DNA from: an uncultured Oscillospiraceae bacterium
GTDB lineage: Bacteria; Bacillota; Clostridia; Oscillospirales; Acutalibacteraceae
DNA: 13,707 bases
Assembly: GCA_959596515.1 (NCBI GenBank)
Contig: CAUFXR010000075.1
Coordinates: 1 to 13,707 of the forward strand
Direction of reading: 5' to 3'
The notes under the pieces: model-generated
What the model was told of the DNA's origin: nothing
Database searches by the model: none
What the model saw: the letters and a program-made list of their open reading frames with translations, nothing else
Part shown: in pieces, positions 6,597-12,776 of the stretch
Position numbering within the stretch: position 1 is the first letter of the stretch
Layout: every line of letters starts with the position of its first letter
Translations under genes and position numbers: made by a program

Positions 6597-7145
6597 TTAT
6601 AAAAGGAGCAAAATCAAAACATCGGAGACCAGAACCGAGATACCGCAGATCAGCATGAGCCAAAATATCCATTTTTGGTTGCAATACCGCAGAACATAGG
6701 ACAGCTTTGGGTTATTGGGATCATAATAGACATCCAGTTCACAATGCAGCGGGTATAATTCCTGCATGGGGTTTCGGAGTATGCCGGAAAAAGAGTTTAC
6801 GGTTCGGTTTATGACAAATACCTGGCCATCTTCCCGGTATTCCATACGGTTCTTCGCGGTGGGGCTACTTTTGGAGACGGTAAGGTACCGTTTATATTTT
6901 GGCCCTATGACCCGATACTCCTTTCCCGCCACCGTGTAATAAACTACCGGAAGATGGACGCCGCTGTTTTCGCCGCCCCGGTAGGAAATGGTATAGCGTT
7001 TTACGATTCCCTTGGTCCTGGAAGTACATCTTTTTTCCTGGATCAAATAACGATAGCCCAGGGCGAAAGCTAAAAAGATCAGAACCGCGCCGCCGAGGGA
7101 TAAAAATATACCGAAAACAAGCTTTATAATCTCTGTATCCGTCAT
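6597..7145 (-). CDS. Two-TM membrane protein resembling DUF3592
   Basis: Protein of 182 residues with a hydrophobic segment at about 8-31, a soluble middle domain, and a second hydrophobic segment at about 159-182. The loop contains RTKGIVKRY, then VVYYTVAGKEYRV, and near its end YYDPNNPKLSYVLR (140-153). A loop with G.V, a Y-x-V strand pair and a final YYDP.NP between two membrane helices is the layout of DUF3592 proteins, whose function is unknown. The frame is open to a TTG at 7178, but the ATG at 7145 has GGAGG eleven bases upstream and removes an unlikely polar N-terminus. Seven C residues (minus strand) separate the ribosome binding site from the ATG. It is a single gene with no partner. 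Confidence 0.75.
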   Translation of the reverse strand: MTDTEIIKLVFGIFLSLGGAVLIFLAFALGYRYLIQEKRCTSRTKGIVKRYTISYRGGENSGVHLPVVYYTVAGKEYRVIGPKYKRYLTVSKSSPTAKNRMEYREDGQVFVINRTVNSFSGILRNPMQELYPLHCELDVYYDPNNPKLSYVLRYCNQKWIFWLMLICGISVLVSDVLILLLL

Positions 7146-7259
7146 GGGGGGGAACGCCTCCTGTCTGTTGATTACCAAGGCTTTTTATCCGGCGGAAGAA
7201 TCGGAACGCCAGAAGCTGTCCCGTTTCCCTTAGAAGAGGCTGGGCCCGATTCAAAGCGG

Positions 7260-7419
7260 ACCGCCCGACCGCTGGGCCACTGGACCATCAGATCACCGAA
7301 CCGCCCGACCGCCGGGTCGCCGGACCATCAGATCACCAGACCACCGGGTCGCCGGACCGTCTGACCGCTGGATCGCCAAACCACCGGACCATCGGCCTGC
7401 CGGACCGGCAGACTGGCCT
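7260..7419. repeat. Register-perfect 8-bp tandem array (20 units)
   Basis: Twenty consecutive octamers from 7260 to 7419 stay in one register without an insertion or deletion. The consensus is ACCGCCGG. Position 4 is a purine in all 20 units and position 3 is C in 18. Most differences are A/G or C/T exchanges. A 40-bp higher-order repeat is visible: units 1-5 (7260-7299) and units 6-10 (7300-7339) match closely and in the same order. The last two units are the least conserved. A period of 8 is not a multiple of three, so this is not a coding repeat. Confidence 0.9.
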
Positions 7420-7650
7420 GGATTCATTTTTCCCCGGAAGGATCCGTTTTTGTGGAGAACCGACTTTTCCGCCATAGGATCCACCGATACAGCTGCCAGT
7501 TGACCAGCTGCGCGCCGGGGACTTGGCTGTAAGATTAGTATAGCATAAAGCGGCGGATGTTGCCATGAGGCTTTTGGTTCTGGCCGTCGGGTTTGCGGCC
7601 CGTCAGGGGGAAGGATACAGCAGACTGGTGGGGATCCGGGGTGGATGAAA
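7420..7650. other. Gene-free stretch between octamer array and uxaA terminator
   Basis: No supported gene. It holds the candidate extended -10 promoter for the DUF3592-like gene. Long open frames that cross it on the minus strand continue into the octamer array and have no recognisable domain, so they are regarded as chance. Confidence 0.45.
7537..7545 (-). promoter_or_regulatory. Candidate extended -10 promoter for the DUF3592-like gene
   Basis: The minus strand reads TGCTATACT, that is TG, one base, then TATACT (5 of 6 to the -10 consensus), the layout of an extended -10 promoter that tolerates a poor -35. It lies after the uxaA terminator, so the next minus-strand gene needs its own promoter. 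Transcription from here would give a leader of roughly 385 bases carrying the whole octamer array. Confidence 0.4.
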
Positions 7651-7691
7651 AAATTCCCGGCGCCCAGTTTTCTGGGAGGAGCCGGGAATTT
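7651..7691 (-). terminator. Rho-independent terminator of the uxaA-type operon
   Basis: Arms AAATTCCCGGC (7651-7661) and GCCGGGAATTT (7681-7691) are perfectly complementary over 11 bp. The 19-base loop contains a smaller hairpin, CCCAG-TTTT-CTGGG (7663-7676), so the structure is nested. On the minus strand the stem runs into a T-run of six. It begins about 70 bases past the stop codon of the large subunit gene. Confidence 0.88.
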
Positions 7692-7761
7692 CTGACAAGA
7701 AAGAATCCGACCGGATGGGGCCTTACGGGAAGGTCCCGAGAATCGGCAACATCCGCGGAAG

Positions 7762-8976
7762 TTAGAAATGCCATTCGCAGGGAACTTTTTTCGGATCCTG
7801 GTAATTGAAATACAAGATTCCTTCCCGGTGGCCAAGCCGCTCGGCATTCGTGAGCTCGCCTTGGGCGACACGGGCAACCAGCTCCATCATATCATTTGAC
7901 AGATCATCCAGCGAGCGCTCCCCGGTCAGCGCCGGCGCGGCGCAGAAGTCGATATCGTCTTTCATCCGTTCATAGGTGCGGGGATTGCCGGTCACTTTGA
8001 TTACCGGGCTTACAGGAGTGCCTACCACATGGCCTCTGCCGGTAACTAAAAACACGATGTGAGCGCCGCAGGCGATAAGATCCAGCATATCCGACGGGTC
8101 AGCGGCCTCGTGATGGGCCGGCTCCAGTTTTTCGTCCGGGGTGGTGTCCAGAAGATACAAGCCCGGATTTTTGGGCACCTGGGCGATTTTCAGCACGCCG
8201 CGGATAGGTTTGGTTCCGCTCTTCACCATAGCGCCCATGCTTTTTTCCTCAATGGTGGTCAAACCGCCATCCATGTTTCCCGGCGCGATGGAAAAATGCC
8301 CGTATTTGACGCAGAATTCCATGGTTTTGTCGTAGGCCCGCCGGATGTCATCCGCGACTTTCGGCGTTGCCCCGCGGCTCGCCAGGTAGTCCTTTAAACC
8401 CAGACCCTCGCACAGCTCTTCAAAAATAGCGGTTCCGCCGGCGTCAACCAGCCGGTCAAAGACCCGGCCTACCAGGGCGTTGCCCGCCAGCCCGGAGGTG
8501 AAATCCGAACCGCCGCATTCGCCGGCCAATACCAGCTCGGAAAGATACATAGGCGCCCGGGGTGTGTCCTCCAGCTTTTTCAGCAGCTCTGAAACAAGCT
8601 CCAGACCTTTGTCGTAACCCTTAAGGCTGCCGCCTACCTCCTGCTGGTAGAACCAGTGAGCCTCCCGGCCACTCTGCTGGGAAAATTCCGCGATTTTTTT
8701 GGGCTTGGTGTATTCGCAACCATGACCTATCGCCAGTACCGCCCCGACGTTGGGATGAGTGGCGAACCGGAGTAGACGTCGGATGTCTGCCTGGTTATCC
8801 AGACAGGATGAGGTTCCTACAGCCTCCACATCCTGACCTAAGTCTTGAAAATGTCTGGCGATCCGTTCGCTCAGCGACCGGCAGCACTCCACTGTATAAA
8901 TTATCAGCACCTTGTTCCGTATGCCTTTTGAACCGTCGGCCCGAACATAGCCCTGGCATAACACCTTATCCTTCAT
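7762..8976 (-). CDS. UxaA-family dehydratase, large catalytic subunit
   Basis: Belongs to the altronate/galactarate dehydratase family (UxaA/GarD C-terminal part), iron-dependent enzymes that remove water or sulfite from hydroxy acids. Family marks are RADGSKGIRN near the start, ECC at 30-32, GHGCE (84-88), AGECGGSDFTSGLAGN (151-166), and GNMDGGLTTIEEKS. At 404 residues it equals the large half of a one-chain UxaA; the small SAF half is encoded just upstream. The ATG at 8976 has GGAGG nine bases away and fits the family N-terminus better than the upstream alternative at 9006. It overlaps the upstream gene by 11 bases. The substrate is uncertain: altronate, galactarate, or (R)-sulfolactate, since SuyAB has the same split layout. 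No uronate isomerase, oxidoreductase or sugar-acid regulator lies beside it to decide. Confidence 0.85.
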   Translation of the reverse strand: MKDKVLCQGYVRADGSKGIRNKVLIIYTVECCRSLSERIARHFQDLGQDVEAVGTSSCLDNQADIRRLLRFATHPNVGAVLAIGHGCEYTKPKKIAEFSQQSGREAHWFYQQEVGGSLKGYDKGLELVSELLKKLEDTPRAPMYLSELVLAGECGGSDFTSGLAGNALVGRVFDRLVDAGGTAIFEELCEGLGLKDYLASRGATPKVADDIRRAYDKTMEFCVKYGHFSIAPGNMDGGLTTIEEKSMGAMVKSGTKPIRGVLKIAQVPKNPGLYLLDTTPDEKLEPAHHEAADPSDMLDLIACGAHIVFLVTGRGHVVGTPVSPVIKVTGNPRTYERMKDDIDFCAAPALTGERSLDDLSNDMMELVARVAQGELTNAERLGHREGILYFNYQDPKKVPCEWHF

Positions 8977-9352
8977 GACGCGTATCCTCCGATTCCTCAT
9001 AATCATATACGGCGTATTCCATATCCGACAGAATCATGGTTTTGGTGTCCATTTTCGCTGAGGTCATATCATACTCGCTCCGTACATTATGCAGATGTAC
9101 CCAGGCGCCTTTGGGAATCTCCTGGGTCGCGATGGCGATTTTTACGCCGTATTTAACGATAAATTCCCCGGGCTTTATATCCCGCAGGGCTATCTTATGG
9201 CCATAGGGAATTTCCTGCAGGGCCTCTACAACCTTCCCCTGCGCCCCGATATCCCCGGTGATGTTCACGCTCCCCGCCGGGATATCCCCCAGCGCGGTGG
9301 CAACATTGTCCTGAACACTTACCTGGTAGCATGTCTGCTGCTCAAATTTCAT
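8966..9352 (-). CDS. UxaA-family dehydratase, small SAF-domain subunit
   Basis: 128-residue partner of the large subunit, equivalent to the N-terminal SAF domain of one-chain altronate dehydratase or to SuyA. The SAF marks are DNVATALGDIPAG (15-27), IPYGHKIALRDIKPGEFIVKYG (48-69), and IPKGAWVHLHN (79-89); the GHK and VHLHN histidine segments are the usual ligand-contact regions. After the domain comes an acidic tail of about 35 residues ending EESEDTRHEG, longer than a minimal SAF subunit. The ATG at 9352 is chosen over 9385 because AAGGGA lies about eight bases upstream and the family N-terminus starts close to this Met. First gene of a two-gene operon. Confidence 0.86.
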   Translation of the reverse strand: MKFEQQTCYQVSVQDNVATALGDIPAGSVNITGDIGAQGKVVEALQEIPYGHKIALRDIKPGEFIVKYGVKIAIATQEIPKGAWVHLHNVRSEYDMTSAKMDTKTMILSDMEYAVYDYEESEDTRHEG

Positions 9353-9441
9353 CCGGCTTTCCCTTCTTTCTGCCGCTTTTTCCAAATGGCTTTAAATTTT
9401 AGGCACAATAGAACTTTTTACCGCTTTTCACGCTACTGAAA

Positions 9442-9470
9442 ATAGTAACCATTAACAAAGTGGAAGTCAA
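9442..9470 (-). promoter_or_regulatory. Promoter of the uxaA-type operon
   Basis: Minus-strand TTGACT (9465-9470) and TACTAT (9442-9447) are separated by exactly 17 bases. Transcription would start near 9435, about 83 bases upstream of the SAF gene start. Bases 9442-9447 overlap a short dyad, TACT-GAAAAT-AGTA, which might be an operator. Confidence 0.7.
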
Positions 9471-9734
9471 GATATCAAACACTTTTCATAAATTCCAAAT
9501 CGGATTTTAAGAATTCCGTTTCAGAATCCTTCCCGTTTCTCACGCGCCCTCCCTGGGTTTCCAGCGTGTTCCCCGCCCCACGGCCTACCGCCGATCAGAT
9601 TTAATATCTCCATAAAATCAGCTGCCTGGAAAGTTCCGGGTAATGCTCCGGGCGAGGAGAAACCTCTATCTTCCCTCACATTCCGCAAGGAGCCGTCTCC
9701 CGACGTGGAATCTTGCTTTTCAAAGGAGGTGACA
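9471..9734. other. Gene-free stretch between divergent uxaA and marR promoters
   Basis: No supported gene or known RNA motif. Some dyad symmetry exists near 9680-9715 (ATTCC/GGAAT enclosing GGAG/CTCC). A minus-strand frame at 9521-9772 has no recognisable domain and no ribosome binding site. A perfect Shine-Dalgarno-like AAAGGAGGTGA occurs at 9722-9732, right before the marR promoter. Confidence 0.4.
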
Positions 9735-9763
9735 TTGACAAATTCAGAAAGCTTTCTTATAAT
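9735..9763 (+). promoter_or_regulatory. Consensus sigma-A promoter of the marR-yczE operon
   Basis: Perfect TTGACA (9735-9740), a spacer of 17 bases, and perfect TATAAT (9758-9763). Such a full match predicts strong constitutive transcription unless repressed. The predicted start near 9770 lies inside the inverted repeat that overlaps the -10 box. Confidence 0.92.
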
Positions 9764-9788
9764 ATCAATCATTACTATAAGAAAGCTT
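9749..9788 (+). promoter_or_regulatory. Probable MarR operator (13-bp inverted repeat)
   Basis: AAGCTTTCTTATA (9749-9761) and TATAAGAAAGCTT (9776-9788) are exact inverted copies separated by 14 bases. The left arm covers most of the -10 box and the right arm lies just past the transcription start. Bound repressor would block RNA polymerase, so autorepression by the regulator encoded immediately downstream is the natural reading. This is inferred from position and symmetry. Confidence 0.8.
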
Positions 9789-9806
9789 ATTATTATGGAG
9801 GCGCGT

Positions 9807-10211
9807 ATGTATTCCTTGCATCATTTGTGGATGAAAACCTATTTGCAATTAAACCATAAGGTTTTGAGTCAATCGGCCGCGTTAGGGCTGTCTCCGGGTC
9901 AGCCCAAAATCATCGAGTTTCTTGCCCAGCACGGGGAACACGAGCAAAAGGATATTGCAGAATACTGCGAGATAGAACCGGCCACAGTAGGAAGCATATT
10001 GACGCGTATGGAGGCGGCGGGACTGGTGGAACGGCGGAACCGGCCGGGGAACCGAAGGTCCCTATATGTTTCCCTGACGCGCAAAGGAAGTGAGCTTGCC
10101 GAGAAATTGGAGGAAATATTTTTGTTAGCGGAGACTCAGATGACGATCAGACTGACCGATGACGAAAGGACTACTTTAAAAGAATTACTGGAAAAATGCG
10201 TTCAGAATTAG
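9807..10211 (+). CDS. MarR-family transcriptional regulator
   Basis: Winged helix-turn-helix DNA-binding protein of 134 residues, expected to act as a dimer and to respond to a small ligand. Visible marks are LSPGQPKIIEFLAQHGEHEQKDIAEYCEIEPATVGSILTRME, in MarR order from dimer/helix region to recognition helix (described here, positions about 27-68), then GLVERR and a wing with NRRSLYVSLTRKG. The start at 9807 has GGAGG five bases upstream and lies downstream of the promoter. An in-frame ATG at 9795 and a TTG at 9735 are alternatives. The TTG follows a perfect ribosome binding site but would not be on a transcript from the mapped promoter. Cotranscribed with the membrane protein gene 25 bases downstream, which is its likely regulatory target. 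Confidence 0.9.
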   Translation: MYSLHHLWMKTYLQLNHKVLSQSAALGLSPGQPKIIEFLAQHGEHEQKDIAEYCEIEPATVGSILTRMEAAGLVERRNRPGNRRSLYVSLTRKGSELAEKLEEIFLLAETQMTIRLTDDERTTLKELLEKCVQN

Positions 10212-10236
10212 AAAGGAAAGTTGCGATGAAAGAAAA

Positions 10237-10986
10237 ATGTATGACAATAAGCAAAAAATATTTATATACTGTATCGGTCTGTTTGTCATGGCGCTAGGGG
10301 CTTCTTTTTCCGGCATGGCCGATCTTGGCATGTCGCCGGTGAATTCTATTCCCTATGTGCTCAGTGAAATATTTACTTTTTTATCCATGGGAACCTGGAT
10401 CATCCTAATTTTTTCCCTGTATATTCTGACGCAGTTTATCATTTTAGGTAAAAACATACAGCCGGCGCGGGTGCTGCAGCTGATTTGCACGTTCCTGTTC
10501 GGATATTTTACGGATCTGACAAACTATTTAGCCGGACGTTTTTTGCCGGATCCGGGCGCTTTGCTGTTTCCGCCCGTGCCGGTTTATGGGATTCGGCTGC
10601 TGTATCTGTGCATCAGCATGGTGCTGATCGCGCTCGGGATTTTTCTGTATTTAGCCCCCTGTCTGATCTCATTGCCCGGCGAGGGGATTATGCAGGTAAT
10701 CTCAGACAAGCTGAATCGGCGGCTTTCCACCGTAAAAATGTGTTTTGATATCATTGTATCGCTAATGGCGTTGATCATCTCGCTGGCCTATTTTCATACT
10801 TTTCACGGAATTCGGGAAGGCACGGTTATCGCCGCCTTCGGAGTGGGAAAAATTCTAAGCTTTTATGAACCTCTGAAACCTCGGCTGAAGCGCTTTCTGA
10901 ACGGGAAGGAAGCAGCGGAAGAAGAGGTTTCTTTATCGGAAAAATCAGGATCTGGCGAAGGGATAGAAGGGCAGGAAAGCTGCTGA
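10237..10986 (+). CDS. YczE/YitT-type integral membrane protein
   Basis: 249 residues with about five or six hydrophobic segments (roughly 8-28, 52-72, 78-98, 118-145, 168-187, and a shorter one near 194-208) and a charged, acidic C-terminal tail from about 222. The segments LGMSPVNSIPY (30-40), PCLISLPGEGIMQVIS (141-156), and REGTVIAAFGVGK (193-205) match the YczE/YyaS family of uncharacterised bacterial membrane proteins, some of which are suspected transporters. The ATG at 10237 has only a distant AAGGAAAG (about 17 bases). A better-spaced ATG at 10226 is out of frame and stops after 23 codons, so coupling from marR may help translation. MarR-YczE pairs are common. Substrate unknown. Confidence 0.82.
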   Translation: MYDNKQKIFIYCIGLFVMALGASFSGMADLGMSPVNSIPYVLSEIFTFLSMGTWIILIFSLYILTQFIILGKNIQPARVLQLICTFLFGYFTDLTNYLAGRFLPDPGALLFPPVPVYGIRLLYLCISMVLIALGIFLYLAPCLISLPGEGIMQVISDKLNRRLSTVKMCFDIIVSLMALIISLAYFHTFHGIREGTVIAAFGVGKILSFYEPLKPRLKRFLNGKEAAEEEVSLSEKSGSGEGIEGQESC

Positions 10987-10998
10987 AAGGAATTGCGA

Positions 10999-11024
10999 CA
11001 AAGGTGTGGCAAAAGTATCCTTTG
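10999..11024. terminator. Weak hairpin between yczE-type gene and methyltransferase gene
   Basis: CAAAGG (10999-11004) and CCTTTG (11019-11024) are complementary with a 14-base loop, followed by TTTGAC on the plus strand. The stem is short and AT-rich, so termination is uncertain, but it is the only hairpin in the 45-base gap between these convergent genes. Confidence 0.25.
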
Positions 11025-11031
11025 TTTGACT

Positions 11032-12135
11032 TTAGAACGGAAGGATATCATTGATTTCTTTTAATCTTGTTCCTATAGCTGAAATGACGGGAACGCTCAC
11101 TGCGTTACCCGCCATTTTATATAACCGTCCATCAGAAAGACCGGTTGTCGCTGCTTTATAAAATTGTTCATCGGTAAAGCCCTGCAGCCGCCAGCATTCA
11201 ATCGGCATGAGCTTTCGTATTCTTCCGTGATGGAGAACACCATGTCGGTCTTGTGCTGTTATTGTGAACATCGGCTCATTTGGTTCTTTGATTCTTCTGC
11301 CTTGCTGGCGCACTTTTTCTCTGTCAGGAGTAATGATTGCTCTCGGCATATTTTCTACAAGAATGCCCGAATTTCTTCCTTTACGGTTTCCAACACCTGA
11401 ATCATATCGGGCAATCAGACATCTTGCTTTATCGGTGATAACCGGATCAGGATTCAGATCAATGAAATATAACCCTGTTTTACCGCCCCAGCCGCCAGAA
11501 CCCGCACATTGCGTACAGGCTACTCCGGACGGATCATAGACTCGCTGTCCCTGCGGTCCGGGGATAAGCTGTTTAAGATCTTCCGCATTGCTGCCGGGGA
11601 GAGGAAATATTTCTCCGGTACCTCGTCCTCCAAGACTTGCGACAATATACAGTCGCCGTCTTTGTTGGGGAACTCCGAAATTTGCGCTGTTATGCACACA
11701 CCATTCAACACCATACCCCAGTTCAATAAGCGTGGAGATGATGGCTTTAAATGTCCTGCCTGCGTCATGCGACAGCAGACCGGGGACATTTTCCAAAAGA
11801 AGAAATGGAGGCCGTTTAGCTTCAGCAATTCGGGCAATTTCAAAGAAGAGAGTGCCTCTTGTATCGTCTGCAAATCCGAGCCGCTTTCCAGCAACTGAGA
11901 AACTTTGGCATGGAAAACCCGCACAGATGAGGTCGAAGTCGGGCAGTTCGTTAGGATCAATGGTTCTTGCATCTTCAAAATACAATTCTCCTTTCGGTTC
12001 ATAAATAGCGTTATATGCTTGATTTGCATACTTGTCGATTTCACAGTGACCAATACATTGAAAACCACCGACAGCAGCAAGTCCGCTGCGGAATCCGCCG
12101 ATTCCTGCAAACATATCAAAAAATCGGATTGCCAT
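11032..12135 (-). CDS. Orphan DNA (cytosine-5) methyltransferase
   Basis: Transfers a methyl group from S-adenosylmethionine to C5 of cytosine in a specific DNA sequence. All key motifs are present in 367 residues: FAGIGG (9-14, cofactor binding), PCQ with catalytic C76, ENV (115-117), QQRRR (157-161), the region RKLMPIECWRLQGF (307-320), and GN (343-344). Residues about 185-300 form the target recognition region, so the target cannot be read off. No restriction endonuclease lies next to it, which fits a mobile-element methyltransferase that protects incoming DNA. The ATG at 12135 follows an in-frame stop closely; AAGGA lies 15 bases upstream, which is long. An 8-codon frame starting at 12142 overlaps the start. 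Confidence 0.93.
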   Translation of the reverse strand: MAIRFFDMFAGIGGFRSGLAAVGGFQCIGHCEIDKYANQAYNAIYEPKGELYFEDARTIDPNELPDFDLICAGFPCQSFSVAGKRLGFADDTRGTLFFEIARIAEAKRPPFLLLENVPGLLSHDAGRTFKAIISTLIELGYGVEWCVHNSANFGVPQQRRRLYIVASLGGRGTGEIFPLPGSNAEDLKQLIPGPQGQRVYDPSGVACTQCAGSGGWGGKTGLYFIDLNPDPVITDKARCLIARYDSGVGNRKGRNSGILVENMPRAIITPDREKVRQQGRRIKEPNEPMFTITAQDRHGVLHHGRIRKLMPIECWRLQGFTDEQFYKAATTGLSDGRLYKMAGNAVSVPVISAIGTRLKEINDILPF

Positions 12136-12170
12136 AGGGCATCCGACCGTTCCTTATATTTTTATTCACC

Positions 12171-12470
12171 TCACATTTTCATGACAGGAGCAATGTCCTC
12201 ATTATTCAAATTTTCGTTCTGTTCTTCTGCCAATTCTTCCGGTGTCAGTTTGCGAAAGCTGTCCTCACCGGGAATCAGGGAGAGCGTTCTTCCGTCATCC
12301 CATTTCATTCCGATCTGAGATGCATCGTCCACATGCTGCACTGTTCCTCTTGTTCCGGGCGGTACAGGAGCGTATGGATCATCCATACTGATCAACTCCA
12401 ACCGTGTGCCGGGAGGATACATTTCTTTATATCTTTTTGCCTGTCTGTTCAGGCGTTCCCATTCGTTCAT
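12171..12470 (-). CDS. DUF4314 domain protein
   Basis: A 99-residue protein whose core matches DUF4314: YPPGTRLELISMDDPYAP (18-35), then VPPGTRGTVQHVDD (36-49), IGMKWDDGRTLSLIPGED (53-70) and SFRKL. This small beta-rich domain of unknown function is found mainly in conjugative elements and phages of Firmicutes. The C-terminal 25 residues are acidic and Asn-rich. The ATG at 12470 lies three bases after the stop of the upstream gene, with GGAG nine bases away inside that gene's last codons. Followed by a 35-base gap and the methyltransferase. Confidence 0.87.
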   Translation of the reverse strand: MNEWERLNRQAKRYKEMYPPGTRLELISMDDPYAPVPPGTRGTVQHVDDASQIGMKWDDGRTLSLIPGEDSFRKLTPEELAEEQNENLNNEDIAPVMKM

Positions 12471-12473
12471 ATC

Positions 12474-12773
12474 TCACATCTCCATTTCATTTGTAGGTTC
12501 TTCTGATTCGTATATTTCTGCTGTGCCGTCAAGTTCCTTCTGCACCGGAATCAGTACCTTCAGAAGCTGCTCTCTGTATTCCATGTCAGCTATCCGGTTA
12601 ATATAGATACCGAAGGTAGAGATAAATGGTTCACCGTCTGCTGTCGTAATCAGCAGGTCATCATACAGTCCTTGTGTGCAGATAAAATCTGCCACATCCT
12701 GCAGACTGTGAAGGCTTGTTCTTCCGGCAGGGGAATAACCAATTAACAGCGGATATTTATCTGTTACATTCAT
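12474..12773 (-). CDS. Uncharacterised acidic 99-residue mobile-element protein
   Basis: I do not recognise a family. The 99-residue protein has no membrane segment or signal peptide. It begins MNVTDKYPLLIGYSPAGRTS and contains LQDVADFICTQGLYDDLLITTADGEPFISTFGIYINRI. My count gives about 18 acidic against 6 basic residues. The start has GGGAGG ten bases upstream, inside the last codons of the preceding gene, with only three bases between stop and start. It sits between DUF4314 and a large acidic protein in a coupled operon, so a role in the element's establishment or maintenance is plausible but unsupported by sequence. Confidence 0.75.
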   Translation of the reverse strand: MNVTDKYPLLIGYSPAGRTSLHSLQDVADFICTQGLYDDLLITTADGEPFISTFGIYINRIADMEYREQLLKVLIPVQKELDGTAEIYESEEPTNEMEM

Positions 12774-12776
12774 ATA

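Noticed and set aside
7293..7877. Minus-strand open frame of 194 codons
   Set aside because: It crosses the uxaA terminator and the octamer array and overlaps the uxaA large-subunit end; no domain.
9521..9772. Minus-strand gene or riboswitch in the uxaA-marR gap
   Set aside because: The frame has no ribosome binding site or known domain; a passing likeness of GATAGAGG to a lysine riboswitch did not extend to the rest of the motif.
10226..10297. Alternative start of the YczE-type protein at ATG 10226
   Set aside because: It is in a different frame and stops after 23 codons; the family N-terminus is in the 10237 frame.
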